NCBI GenBank assembly: GCA_947572235.1
Contig: CANPBB010000011.1
Location: 1 to 40,528, forward strand
DNA length: 40,528 bases
Origin: an uncultured Clostridia bacterium
GTDB taxonomy: Bacteria; Bacillota; Clostridia; Oscillospirales; Oscillospiraceae
Reading direction: 5' to 3'
The notes under the pieces were generated by a model, which worked only from the letters and a program-made list of their open reading frames with translations, searched no databases and was not told the origin of the DNA. A program made the position numbers and the translations under genes. Of this stretch, positions 7,157 to 13,763 are shown in pieces. Numbering within the stretch: the stretch's first letter is position 1; each line of letters begins with the position of its first letter.

Positions 7157-8329
7157 CTATTTGGCCTCCGCCGTGATACCGCCCAATGCCCGATAATCCT
7201 CCCAAAAGCCGGGATAGGACTTGGCCACACACTCCGCCCCGGTGAGGACCACCGGCCTCTCACAGACGGTAGCGGCCACGGCGGCCATCATGGCGATCCG
7301 GTGGTCGCCGCAGCAGTCCACGGTGACACCTCCGGTCAAGCGGGAGAGCCCCCGGATAATGAGGCTGTCGGCCCCCTCCTCCACATCGGCCCCCAGAGCG
7401 GCCAAGGTCTGCCGCACGGTGACAAGCCGATCGCTCTCCTTCATCCGCAGCCTCGCGGCGTTCACCAGCCGGGTGGTCCCCCGGCGCACGGCGGCCATCA
7501 CCGCCAGGGGCGGCACCAGGTCAGGGCAGTCGGACACGTCGATATCCCAATCTCCCGGTCTGCTCAGGCGCTGGAAGTGGGGCACAATCACCATGTCCCC
7601 CTGAATGGAAAATGGGTTGAGCCCCTCCACCTCCACCTGACTGCCCAGGGCGATGGCCGCATACCAGAACGCCGCCTGGGACCAGTCGGCCTCGATGGTC
7701 AGCTCCGCCGCCTGATACTTCTGCCCCCCGGGCACCAGGAACCGCTCATAGCCCTGATTCTCCACCCGAATACCGAACCGCGCCAGCACGTCCACAGTCA
7801 TATCCACATACCCCCGGCTCTCCAGCGGGGAGGTAAGCTGAATTTCGCTGTCTTCCCCAAGCAGGGGCAGGGCGTAGAGGAGCCCCGTGACAAACTGACT
7901 GGACACATTCCCCGGCAGGCGGTACACCCCCGGGGGCAGCAGCCCCCGCAGGGTGAGGACGCCGTCCTCTTGCCGGTAGAAAATCCCCTTCTCGTCGAAA
8001 ATCGCGAAGTAGGGCCCCTGGGGCCGCTCCATCAGCCGTCCCCGGCCGGTGAACACCCCGCCGCCCCGGAGGGCCAAGGCCACCGGCATGAGAAAGCGCA
8101 ACGTGGACCCGGACTCCCCGCAGTCCAGCAGGGACTGATTGTCGCTGGAGGCGCGGAGGGTCCTCATGCACCGCTCCGTGGCGTCGATATCCTCCGACCG
8201 GGCCAGATTGCGCAGCTTGCTCTCCCCCGCCGACAGTCTGGCCGCGATCAGCGCCCGGTGGGCCTGGGACTTGCTGGCGGGGGGCGTCACGCGCCCCCGG
8301 AGCTTTACAGGGGTCAGCTTCAAATCCAT
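7157..8329 (-). CDS. aroA: EPSP synthase (3-phosphoshikimate 1-carboxyvinyltransferase)
   Basis: Transfers the enolpyruvyl group of PEP to shikimate-3-phosphate, the sixth shikimate step and the glyphosate target. The 390-residue length is somewhat short for the family (about 420-430). The substrate-binding lysine/serine motif PASKSQAHRALIAARL lies at about residues 17-32. The motif GESGSTLRFLMPVALAL lies near 91-107, and DHRIAMMAAVAA is near 340-351. The start is supported by AAAGGAGAG about 6 bases upstream. It sits between the amidohydrolase gene (20 bases upstream) and aroC. Confidence 0.96.
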   Translation of the reverse strand: MDLKLTPVKLRGRVTPPASKSQAHRALIAARLSAGESKLRNLARSEDIDATERCMRTLRASSDNQSLLDCGESGSTLRFLMPVALALRGGGVFTGRGRLMERPQGPYFAIFDEKGIFYRQEDGVLTLRGLLPPGVYRLPGNVSSQFVTGLLYALPLLGEDSEIQLTSPLESRGYVDMTVDVLARFGIRVENQGYERFLVPGGQKYQAAELTIEADWSQAAFWYAAIALGSQVEVEGLNPFSIQGDMVIVPHFQRLSRPGDWDIDVSDCPDLVPPLAVMAAVRRGTTRLVNAARLRMKESDRLVTVRQTLAALGADVEEGADSLIIRGLSRLTGGVTVDCCGDHRIAMMAAVAATVCERPVVLTGAECVAKSYPGFWEDYRALGGITAEAK

Positions 8330-8348
8330 ACCGCTCTCCTTTCCCCCG

Positions 8349-9890
8349 TCACCTGCGGGAGTTTACCAGATAGTAGGGCTCCCGGACAAAATCGTCCATT
8401 CCCCGGTACCAAGCCTGCATGTAGGGCTTCAGCCGCCCCATATTCTCCGCGTAACGCCGCTGCGCCTCGGTCTGCCCCTTGGCGGCAAAGTCCCGGACCT
8501 CGGCATACAGCGCCTCCTGATCAATGGTGGTGCACCGCCCATCCGCCACCGCCCGGACGCCGTCCACGAACACGTCGGTGACAAAGCGCCCCAGCGCCCG
8601 GTGGAGCATGGTTTTCGCCGGATCCGCCCCGGATACCACACAGGGGTTCTCCTCCACCTCCCGGAGGCGGAGCACCGTCACATCCCCCCGCATCCCCGGC
8701 TTCAGCGCCCCCACAACCCCCGCCAGCCCCAAGGACCGGGCGGCATTGCAGGTGCCCATGGCAAAAATTTCAAAGGGTGTCAGCGCCTGATTGTTCTCCA
8801 AATCGAACCCGCTGAGCCGGGAGAGGTAGGCGATCATCCGCAGCTCCATAAAGGGGTCCTCGTCGTCATTAATCCCCTTCTCGTCGATACCCAGCGCCAC
8901 ATTGACCCCCGCCTTCTGGAGATACCACACCGGCGAAATCCCGTTGCGCATAGCTAAATTGCAGCTGGCATGGTGGGTGACGGAGGCCCCCCGGTCCCGG
9001 AGGATCCCAATGTCCGCCTCATCCAAATACACCGCGTGGCCCAGCGTCAGATTGTCGTCTACCACCCCCAGCTCGTCCAAACGCTTCAAAAGGGACTTCC
9101 CATACTTTTTCAGCCCATACCCCCGCTGAATCGGCGTCTGAAGGGTGTGGATGTGGATGGGGATATGCCCGTGGTCCTCCGCCGAGCGCTTCACCTGCAA
9201 AAGAAACTCATCTGTGGCTCCGTGGGCCCAGCAGGGCCCCAGGAAAATCCGGCACATGTCGCTGTCCCACTCCCCAAACAGCCCCTCGAACCACTCGAAG
9301 TACATCCGCCGGGCCCTCTCCTTGTCAAAGAAGACTTGGGGATAGACAAAAGCCTTGAGGTCCTCCGGCAGCGTCTCATAGAACGCCTCGTCATCGCTGG
9401 CCAAAGCGTTCACATCCCGGATTCCCGGCGAGTGGGCCACACGCATCCCGGTCTTTCGATAGGCGGACAGATACCGCCGGGAGTTCTCCGGCGCCTTCTC
9501 GTCGCAGACCACCCCCATCACATTGTGGTGCATGGTGGTGCAGCCATTTTTGAGGTGGCGCAGAGCGGTCATGGGGGCGTTCAGCTCCGGCGGCAGAACC
9601 ACGCACTGGCTCCAGTCGTAGAGGGAGTTCTCCAGATAGTCAAACCCCACCCCCCGCTGAACGTGGGACAGCCCGCTGCCGTGGGAGTGCGCGTCGATAA
9701 GCCCGGGCAGCACGGCGCAGTCCGCCCCGCCCACCATCTCCGCCTCCGGGTGGCGCCGGGACAGGTCCTCTGCCTCCCCCACCTCCGCCACCGCGCCGCC
9801 GGAGAGATAGACCGCGGCATCCCGCAGCAGCCCCCCCGCCGGCTCGGAAAAGTCGGTGTAGACGTACTTCCCCTTCACAAGGTAGTCCAT
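8349..9890 (-). CDS. Amidohydrolase-superfamily deaminase/hydrolase (TRZ/ATZ type)
   Basis: The 513-residue, metal-dependent hydrolase contains the ATZ/TRZ deaminase signature set. These are PGLIDAHSHGSG with the metal histidine pair near residues 68 and 70, a third ligand region HIPIHIHTLQTP near 255-265, LGHAVYLDEADIGIL near 290, HHASCNLAMRNGISP near 315 and NVALGIDEKGIND near 340, where the catalytic aspartate sits. Relatives deaminate or hydrolyse guanine, cytosine, adenosine derivatives or triazines; the substrate here is unknown. The ATG at 9890 follows GAGGAGGGG. It starts 11 bases after aroB ends and 20 bases precede aroA, so it is clearly an operon member although no shikimate step needs it. 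It is longer than most family members (about 430-460). Confidence 0.85.
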   Translation of the reverse strand: MDYLVKGKYVYTDFSEPAGGLLRDAAVYLSGGAVAEVGEAEDLSRRHPEAEMVGGADCAVLPGLIDAHSHGSGLSHVQRGVGFDYLENSLYDWSQCVVLPPELNAPMTALRHLKNGCTTMHHNVMGVVCDEKAPENSRRYLSAYRKTGMRVAHSPGIRDVNALASDDEAFYETLPEDLKAFVYPQVFFDKERARRMYFEWFEGLFGEWDSDMCRIFLGPCWAHGATDEFLLQVKRSAEDHGHIPIHIHTLQTPIQRGYGLKKYGKSLLKRLDELGVVDDNLTLGHAVYLDEADIGILRDRGASVTHHASCNLAMRNGISPVWYLQKAGVNVALGIDEKGINDDEDPFMELRMIAYLSRLSGFDLENNQALTPFEIFAMGTCNAARSLGLAGVVGALKPGMRGDVTVLRLREVEENPCVVSGADPAKTMLHRALGRFVTDVFVDGVRAVADGRCTTIDQEALYAEVRDFAAKGQTEAQRRYAENMGRLKPYMQAWYRGMDDFVREPYYLVNSRR

Positions 9891-9901
9891 TTCGCCCCTC
9901 C

Positions 9902-10975
9902 TCACTGGCCGCACAGCGCCGCAAACTGTGTCAAAACCGCGTCCTTCCCCATCCGCAAAGGCACGGCCTTCCCAAGCTGCTTCAGGAGAATCAGGGTGAT
10001 CTCCGCCCCGTCCCCCTTCTTATCCAAACCCACAGCCTCCGCCATGATCTCCTCGGGGCACCGGATCTCCTCCGGCAGACCGAAGGCGCGGACCAGCTCT
10101 GCAATGGCCGAAGCCGCCGCAGGATCAGTGACCCCCAGCGCCGCGCCGATCCGGGCGGCGGCCACCATCCCCGCCGCCACGGCCTGTCCATGGGTATAGG
10201 TCTCATAATGCCCCGCCAGCTCATAGGCGTGGCCCAAGGTGTGGCCGAAATTCAAAATCATCCGCTGTCCGAAGTCCCGCTCATCCGCCTCCACCACCTG
10301 CCTCTTGCAGTCACAGCAGGTGAGGAGCACATGCTCGATCTCCCCCATCACTGTCTCCCGGCTGGGACGGGCGGCGAGAAAGTCGAAAAACGCCCGGTCT
10401 TGGATGCACCCGTACTTGATCACCTCCGCCATGCCGTCAGAGAAGGCCCTCTCCGGCAGGGTCTCCAGCGTCCCCGGGTCCATCAGCACCAGACGGGGCT
10501 GATAGAAGGCCCCGGCCAAATTCTTTCCGGCGCTGAGGTCGATGGCGGTCTTGCCCCCCACGGAGGAGTCCACCTGGCTGAGGAGGGTGGTGGGGATCTG
10601 AACATAGTCGATGCCCCGCAGATAGGTGGCGGCGGCAAACCCCGCCATATCCCCCACCACGCCGCCCCCCAAGGCCACAACACAGTCGGTGCGGGTGAGC
10701 TTATTGGCGGCTAAAAACTCCAAAATCTCCCCATAGGTGCTAAGATTCTTGCTCCGCTCCCCGGCGGGGAAGGTGCAGAGGCAGGGGGTAAACCCCGCCC
10801 GCAGCAGGGACTGTCCCACCCGGTCGGCATAGAGCTCCCGGACGGTGCTGTCGGTAATCACGGCGCACCGCCGCCCCCGCGCCACACCGGCAATCTCCTC
10901 CCCGCAGCGGTCCAAAATCCCGGTCTCCATGCGGATATCGTAGTCATTGGCGGTGTTTACATGCAGTATTTTCAT
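9902..10975 (-). CDS. aroB: 3-dehydroquinate synthase
   Basis: Cyclises DAHP to 3-dehydroquinate, using NAD and a divalent metal. The 357-residue length is typical. Recognisable motifs are the NAD-binding ALGGGVVGDMAGFAA near residues 100-115, RGIDYVQIPTTLLSQVDSS near 119-137 and GGKTAIDL just after. Metal ligands lie in EVIKYG (about 187-192), NFGHTLGHAYE (near 242-252) and in a later THGQAVAAGM (near 262). The ATG is well placed after AGGAGGGAG. It is third in the operon, 42 bases downstream of tyrA. Confidence 0.97.
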   Translation of the reverse strand: MKILHVNTANDYDIRMETGILDRCGEEIAGVARGRRCAVITDSTVRELYADRVGQSLLRAGFTPCLCTFPAGERSKNLSTYGEILEFLAANKLTRTDCVVALGGGVVGDMAGFAAATYLRGIDYVQIPTTLLSQVDSSVGGKTAIDLSAGKNLAGAFYQPRLVLMDPGTLETLPERAFSDGMAEVIKYGCIQDRAFFDFLAARPSRETVMGEIEHVLLTCCDCKRQVVEADERDFGQRMILNFGHTLGHAYELAGHYETYTHGQAVAAGMVAAARIGAALGVTDPAAASAIAELVRAFGLPEEIRCPEEIMAEAVGLDKKGDGAEITLILLKQLGKAVPLRMGKDAVLTQFAALCGQ

Positions 10976-11017
10976 TCGATTCTCCCTCCTGACGGCGGAT
11001 CGCCGGCCTCTCTCCCG

Positions 11018-11863
11018 TCACTCCGCCTCTTCTGCGTCCAAGGCTGTCTTGGCCTCCCGGCCCTCCCGCAAGAGGGCGGTCAGCCCCTCCTCGTCACCGG
11101 TGTCCAGCGCGGCCTCATACAGGCGCAGCCGGTCGATCAGCCCTTGGATCTCCCCCCGCAGGTCCTCCCGATTGAGCATGAACAGCTCCGCCCACATCCG
11201 CTCATTGAGGTAGGCCACCCGGGTCATGTCCCGGAAGCTGCCGGCGGAGAAACCCCGGTGTCCGGCGGCGGCGGGGCTCTTCACATAGGCGCTGGACACC
11301 ACATGGGCCAGCTGACTGGTGAGGGCGATAATCCTGTCGTGCTGCTCCGGCGCAGCGATCTCATAGCGGGTAAATCCGATGGCGTCGAACACATCCTTGA
11401 GCCGCTTCATAGTCTCGATCTCAATGTCCCGGTGGGGCACCAGAATCATGGAGGCCCCAATGAACATATCCCGCCGGGAGTTCTCAAACCCCAGCTTGGC
11501 CACCCCCTCCATGGGGTGCCCGCCGATGAAGGTGAAGCCGTTTTGCTCCGCGATATCCCAGCAGGGCCGGCACACCGCCCCCTTCACCCCGGCACAGTCC
11601 ACCACCACCGCCCCCTTGGCGATGGTGGTGGCGTGGGCCTCCACCCAAGCCACGGTGTCCCGGGGATACAGGGCCAAAATCAAAATGTCGCACTGCCCCA
11701 CCCGGTCCTCGGTGAGCTCCTCATCAATGACCTCCAGGAGCTTGGCCCGATAGATCACAGGCCGGGAGAGATCCGCCCCCCAGACGGTGTGGGGCGTATT
11801 GGTCTGAATCGCCCGGGCCAGGGACCCGCCGATAAGCCCCAGGCCCACAATACCGATATTCAA
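11018..11863 (-). CDS. tyrA: Prephenate dehydrogenase
   Basis: Oxidatively decarboxylates prephenate to 4-hydroxyphenylpyruvate, the tyrosine branch. The 281-residue product starts directly with a Rossmann motif (GIVGLGLIGGSLA). It carries DCAGVKGAV, FIGGHPMEG near residues 130-138, APEQHDRIIALTSQLAHV and GFSAGSFRDMTRVA, all conserved in TyrA. No ACT or chorismate mutase domain is present. No ATG fits. I chose TTG at 11863 (AAAGGA 10 bases upstream); GTG at 11869 is the alternative. The in-frame extension to 12121 runs through palindromic repeats and is not coding. About 260 bases of repeat DNA separate it from aroF, unlike the tight spacing elsewhere in the operon. Confidence 0.93.
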   Translation of the reverse strand: MNIGIVGLGLIGGSLARAIQTNTPHTVWGADLSRPVIYRAKLLEVIDEELTEDRVGQCDILILALYPRDTVAWVEAHATTIAKGAVVVDCAGVKGAVCRPCWDIAEQNGFTFIGGHPMEGVAKLGFENSRRDMFIGASMILVPHRDIEIETMKRLKDVFDAIGFTRYEIAAPEQHDRIIALTSQLAHVVSSAYVKSPAAAGHRGFSAGSFRDMTRVAYLNERMWAELFMLNREDLRGEIQGLIDRLRLYEAALDTGDEEGLTALLREGREAKTALDAEEAE

Positions 11864-11923
11864 TCTCACCACATCCTTTCCATTCTCTGGCAATTCCACA
11901 GCAAGCTGATATAAAGTCCTTTT

Positions 11924-12118
11924 CAATCCTTTTTCTTGAAAGAAAAAGGATTGAGCCTCGCAGAGCTTGCGGCGCGCACGCCGCAAATAACCGGAAACCG
12001 CGGTTTCGGCAAAAATACTCCTCGCGGAACGAGCGCCGCAGGAATTTGTCCCCTGCGGGGACAAATTCCGAGGCGCAGAGCGCAGCGCGATTCCCCTTCG
12101 TTTAAAATCCGCAGATTT
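11924..12118. repeat. Palindrome cluster between aroF and tyrA
   Basis: A perfect 14-bp hairpin (11924-11937 with 11940-11953, two-base loop) is followed by GCGGCG/CGCCGC and a GAAACC-GC-GGTTTC palindrome. A perfect 13-bp hairpin with loop TGC follows (12041-12053 with 12057-12069), then AAATC/GATTT near 12102-12118. No open frame here has a credible start. The hairpins lie inside the aromatic transcript and could change the tyrA to aroF ratio, which is inference. The style (trinucleotide loops, tandem units) matches 6075-6126 and 40091-40186. Confidence 0.75.
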
Positions 12119-12127
12119 CAAACGGCT

Positions 12128-13141
12128 TTATTCATAGCTGTACTGGCAGAAGGGCAGAATCTGGCGCACATTCTCCGCCAGCGCGTCAAAGGCCTCCGGC
12201 GTAATGGACTGAGGGCCGTCACACAGGGCGTGCTGGGGGTCGTTGTGGACCTCGATCATCAGCCCGTCAGCCCCGGCGGCGGCGGCGGCCAGCGACATGG
12301 ACCGCACCAAGCCAGCCTTCCCGGTGGCGTGGCTGGGGTCGATGACCACCGGCAGGTGGGTCATGGACTTGAGCACCGGCACCGCGCTGAGATCCAGCGT
12401 GTTCCGGGTGTAGGTCTCATAGGTACGGATGCCCCGCTCGCAGAGGATCACCTGCTCGTTGCCCCCGGCCATCACATACTCCGCGCTCATCAGCAGCTCC
12501 TGCAGGGTGCCGGCCATGCCCCGCTTGATGAGGATAGGCTTGCGCAGATGACCCAGCTCCTTTAAGAGCTCAAAATTCTGCATATTCCGGGCCCCCACTT
12601 GGATCACGTCAATGTCGTCGAAGTACTCCAGCTGGTTTAAGTCCATCAGCTCCGTAACGATGGGCAGCCCGGTCTCCTTTTTCGCCTCCAGCAGCAGCCG
12701 GATGCCCTCCGCCCGAAGCCCTTGGAAGGCATAAGGGGAGGTCCGCGGCTTAAACGCGCCCCCCCGGAGGAAGCCGGCGCCGCCCTTTTTCACGGACTGG
12801 GCGATGGAGCAGATCTGCGCCTCCGTCTCCACGGAGCAGGGCCCGGCGATAAACTGGAAATTCCCGCCCCCCAGCTTCACGCCGCCCACATCGACAACGG
12901 TGTCCTTGGGATGGAACTTCCGGTTGGCGTTCTTAAAGGGCTCTTGTATCCGCTTGACCTCCTCCACGATGTCCAAGGCCTTGATGAGGTCAATATCCAC
13001 CACCGAGGTGTCCCCCACCAGCCCCAAAATGGTGTGCTTGGCGCCGGTGCTGGTGTGGATCTCCAGCCCCAAGCTCCCCAGCCAGTTCTTCAGGTTCTCC
13101 AGCTGCTTCTCATTGGGATGCTCCTTCAAAATGACAACCAT
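12128..13141 (-). CDS. aroF: DAHP synthase (3-deoxy-7-phosphoheptulonate synthase), type I-beta with N-terminal regulatory domain
   Basis: Condenses PEP and erythrose-4-phosphate, the committed first shikimate step. Residues about 1-70 (MVVILKEHPNEKQLENL onward) form the ferredoxin-like regulatory domain of the Thermotoga-type enzyme; in that type, Tyr or Phe binding there inhibits activity. Residues about 95-337 are the barrel: FIAGPCSVETE, LRGGAFKPRTSPYAFQG, DVIQVGARNMQNFELL, PILIKRGM, YTRNTLDLSAVP and VIDPSHATGK are all characteristic. The start has AAAGGAGAG upstream. Expression is probably controlled by the Phe/Tyr leader and attenuator at 13208-13382. It is the first enzyme gene of the operon. 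Confidence 0.97.
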   Translation of the reverse strand: MVVILKEHPNEKQLENLKNWLGSLGLEIHTSTGAKHTILGLVGDTSVVDIDLIKALDIVEEVKRIQEPFKNANRKFHPKDTVVDVGGVKLGGGNFQFIAGPCSVETEAQICSIAQSVKKGGAGFLRGGAFKPRTSPYAFQGLRAEGIRLLLEAKKETGLPIVTELMDLNQLEYFDDIDVIQVGARNMQNFELLKELGHLRKPILIKRGMAGTLQELLMSAEYVMAGGNEQVILCERGIRTYETYTRNTLDLSAVPVLKSMTHLPVVIDPSHATGKAGLVRSMSLAAAAAGADGLMIEVHNDPQHALCDGPQSITPEAFDALAENVRQILPFCQYSYE

Positions 13142-13210
13142 AGTGACAACTCTCCTTTAACAGAAATTGAATCGAAAATAATGCGGTTCACAAAGGACTT
13201 TCAGGACAAC

Positions 13211-13244
13211 AAAAAAGCCTCACAGTGAGAGTTCACCGTGAAGC
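13211..13244 (-). terminator. Attenuator terminator upstream of aroF
   Basis: On the minus strand a 12-bp stem (13244-13233 with 13228-13217, two G-U pairs, 4-base loop) is followed at once by six U residues. It begins 18 bases after the leader peptide stop. Its 5' arm can alternatively pair (13242-13232) with 13328-13318 inside the leader peptide, giving 11 pairs including three G-U. The two structures are mutually exclusive. Confidence 0.82.
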
Positions 13245-13262
13245 TCCAATCCGCCTTGGCCC

Positions 13263-13382
13263 CTACGCCGTCAGACAAACGAATTTCCTCTTGTCGGTGA
13301 AACCCAAATAAGCCTTACCCACGGTAAAGTAGGTAAAGCTGTAAAAGAAGAAATATACGCTTGTCAGAAGACCTTGCACCAT
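13263..13382 (-). CDS. Phe/Tyr-rich leader peptide of the aromatic operon
   Basis: This 39-codon frame has 4 Tyr and 7 Phe. Eight of the ten codons 10-19 are Phe or Tyr (VYFFFYSFTYF spans residues 9-19). The ATG at 13382 has AGGGAG 10 bases upstream and lies about 27 bases after the predicted transcription start. Slow translation of codons 10-14 when charged tRNA-Phe or tRNA-Tyr is scarce would leave codons 19-22 free to form the antiterminator with 13242-13232. Ribosomes that run on to the stop at 13263 would disrupt that pairing and let the terminator at 13211-13244 form. This is the standard logic of amino acid attenuators such as pheA of enterobacteria. The peptide itself has no evident function. 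Confidence 0.8.
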   Translation of the reverse strand: MVQGLLTSVYFFFYSFTYFTVGKAYLGFTDKRKFVCLTA

Positions 13383-13416
13383 CTGCGTATGCTCCCTGAT
13401 ATCGAAAACTGGAAGC

Positions 13417-13445
13417 AGTATACCACACCGCACAGCATTTGTAAA
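13417..13445 (-). promoter_or_regulatory. Sigma-A promoter of the aromatic operon
   Basis: On the minus strand TTTACA (13445-13440), a 17-base spacer and TATACT (13422-13417) form a near-consensus promoter. Transcription should start near 13409, just before the leader peptide. Confidence rests on consensus and on its fit to the leader. Confidence 0.8.
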
Positions 13446-13499
13446 GTCCTTTTTTCGCCGCCGTCCCGATTTCCAGACAGCCTCCGCAAAAAACGCATC

Positions 13500-13528
13500 T
13501 TTACATTTTCCCCCGAAACTGTTATACT
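13500..13528 (+). promoter_or_regulatory. Sigma-A promoter of the cobalamin operon
   Basis: TTTACA (13500-13505), a 17-base spacer and TATACT (13523-13528) precede the riboswitch. The hexamers and spacer length are identical to those of the divergent aromatic promoter. The start of the transcript is expected near 13535, ten bases before riboswitch helix P1. Confidence 0.8.
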
Positions 13529-13544
13529 ACACAATATCCAATAA

Positions 13545-13654
13545 GCTGTGCTCCGCGGCGCCACCGCGGCAGGGGGAAGTCCGGTGAAAATCCGGCGCAG
13601 TCTTACCTCTACTGTATGCACCATCCGGTGTAAGCCAGAGGACCCAGGCACAGC
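13545..13654 (+). ncRNA. Cobalamin riboswitch aptamer (compact)
   Basis: P1 is closed by GCTGTGC (13545-13551) and GCACAGC (13648-13654). The conserved core reads AGTCCGGTGAAAATCCGG (13578-13595), then CGCAGTC and ACTGTA, and the B12-box GCCAGAGGACC (13634-13644). Between ACTGTA and the B12-box only one short hairpin (CACC/GGTG) is present, so the large peripheral arms of class I riboswitches are missing and the aptamer is only about 110 bases. It stands between a consensus promoter and an intrinsic terminator ahead of cbiD. Adenosylcobalamin or another corrinoid is therefore expected to switch the operon off. Confidence 0.92.
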
Positions 13655-13709
13655 GGCAAAAAGCGATGCTCTTAGGTGGAGAGTTTGGCGCAGCCCTGTG
13701 GCAATCCCT

Positions 13710-13740
13710 GCCCTCTCCCCCTTGGAGAGGGCTTTTCTTT
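13710..13740 (+). terminator. Riboswitch expression-platform terminator
   Basis: The 9-bp stem GCCCTCTCC (13710-13718) / GGAGAGGGC (13724-13732) is followed by TTTTCTTTT. GGAGAG at 13678-13683 is complementary to CTCTCC at 13713-13718 and is a candidate antiterminator arm. This fits a ligand-dependent termination switch. Confidence 0.85.
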
Positions 13741-13763
13741 TCTAAGAAACGGAGGAAAGCGCC

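Noticed and set aside
7301-8581. Long open frame opposite aroA (426 codons)
   Set aside because: It is antisense to a clearly conserved gene, is low-complexity (His/Pro/Gly-rich) and lacks a domain or ribosome binding site; GC-rich DNA produces such shadows.
11864-12121. N-terminal extension of tyrA by 86 residues
   Set aside because: The in-frame ATG at 12121 has no ribosome binding site and the extension is entirely palindromic repeat; TyrA homologues begin at the Rossmann motif.
13142-13445. T-box riboswitch upstream of aroF
   Set aside because: No T-box consensus (GGGTGGNACCGCG-like) or specifier-loop stem is present; the leader peptide with competing hairpins fits better.
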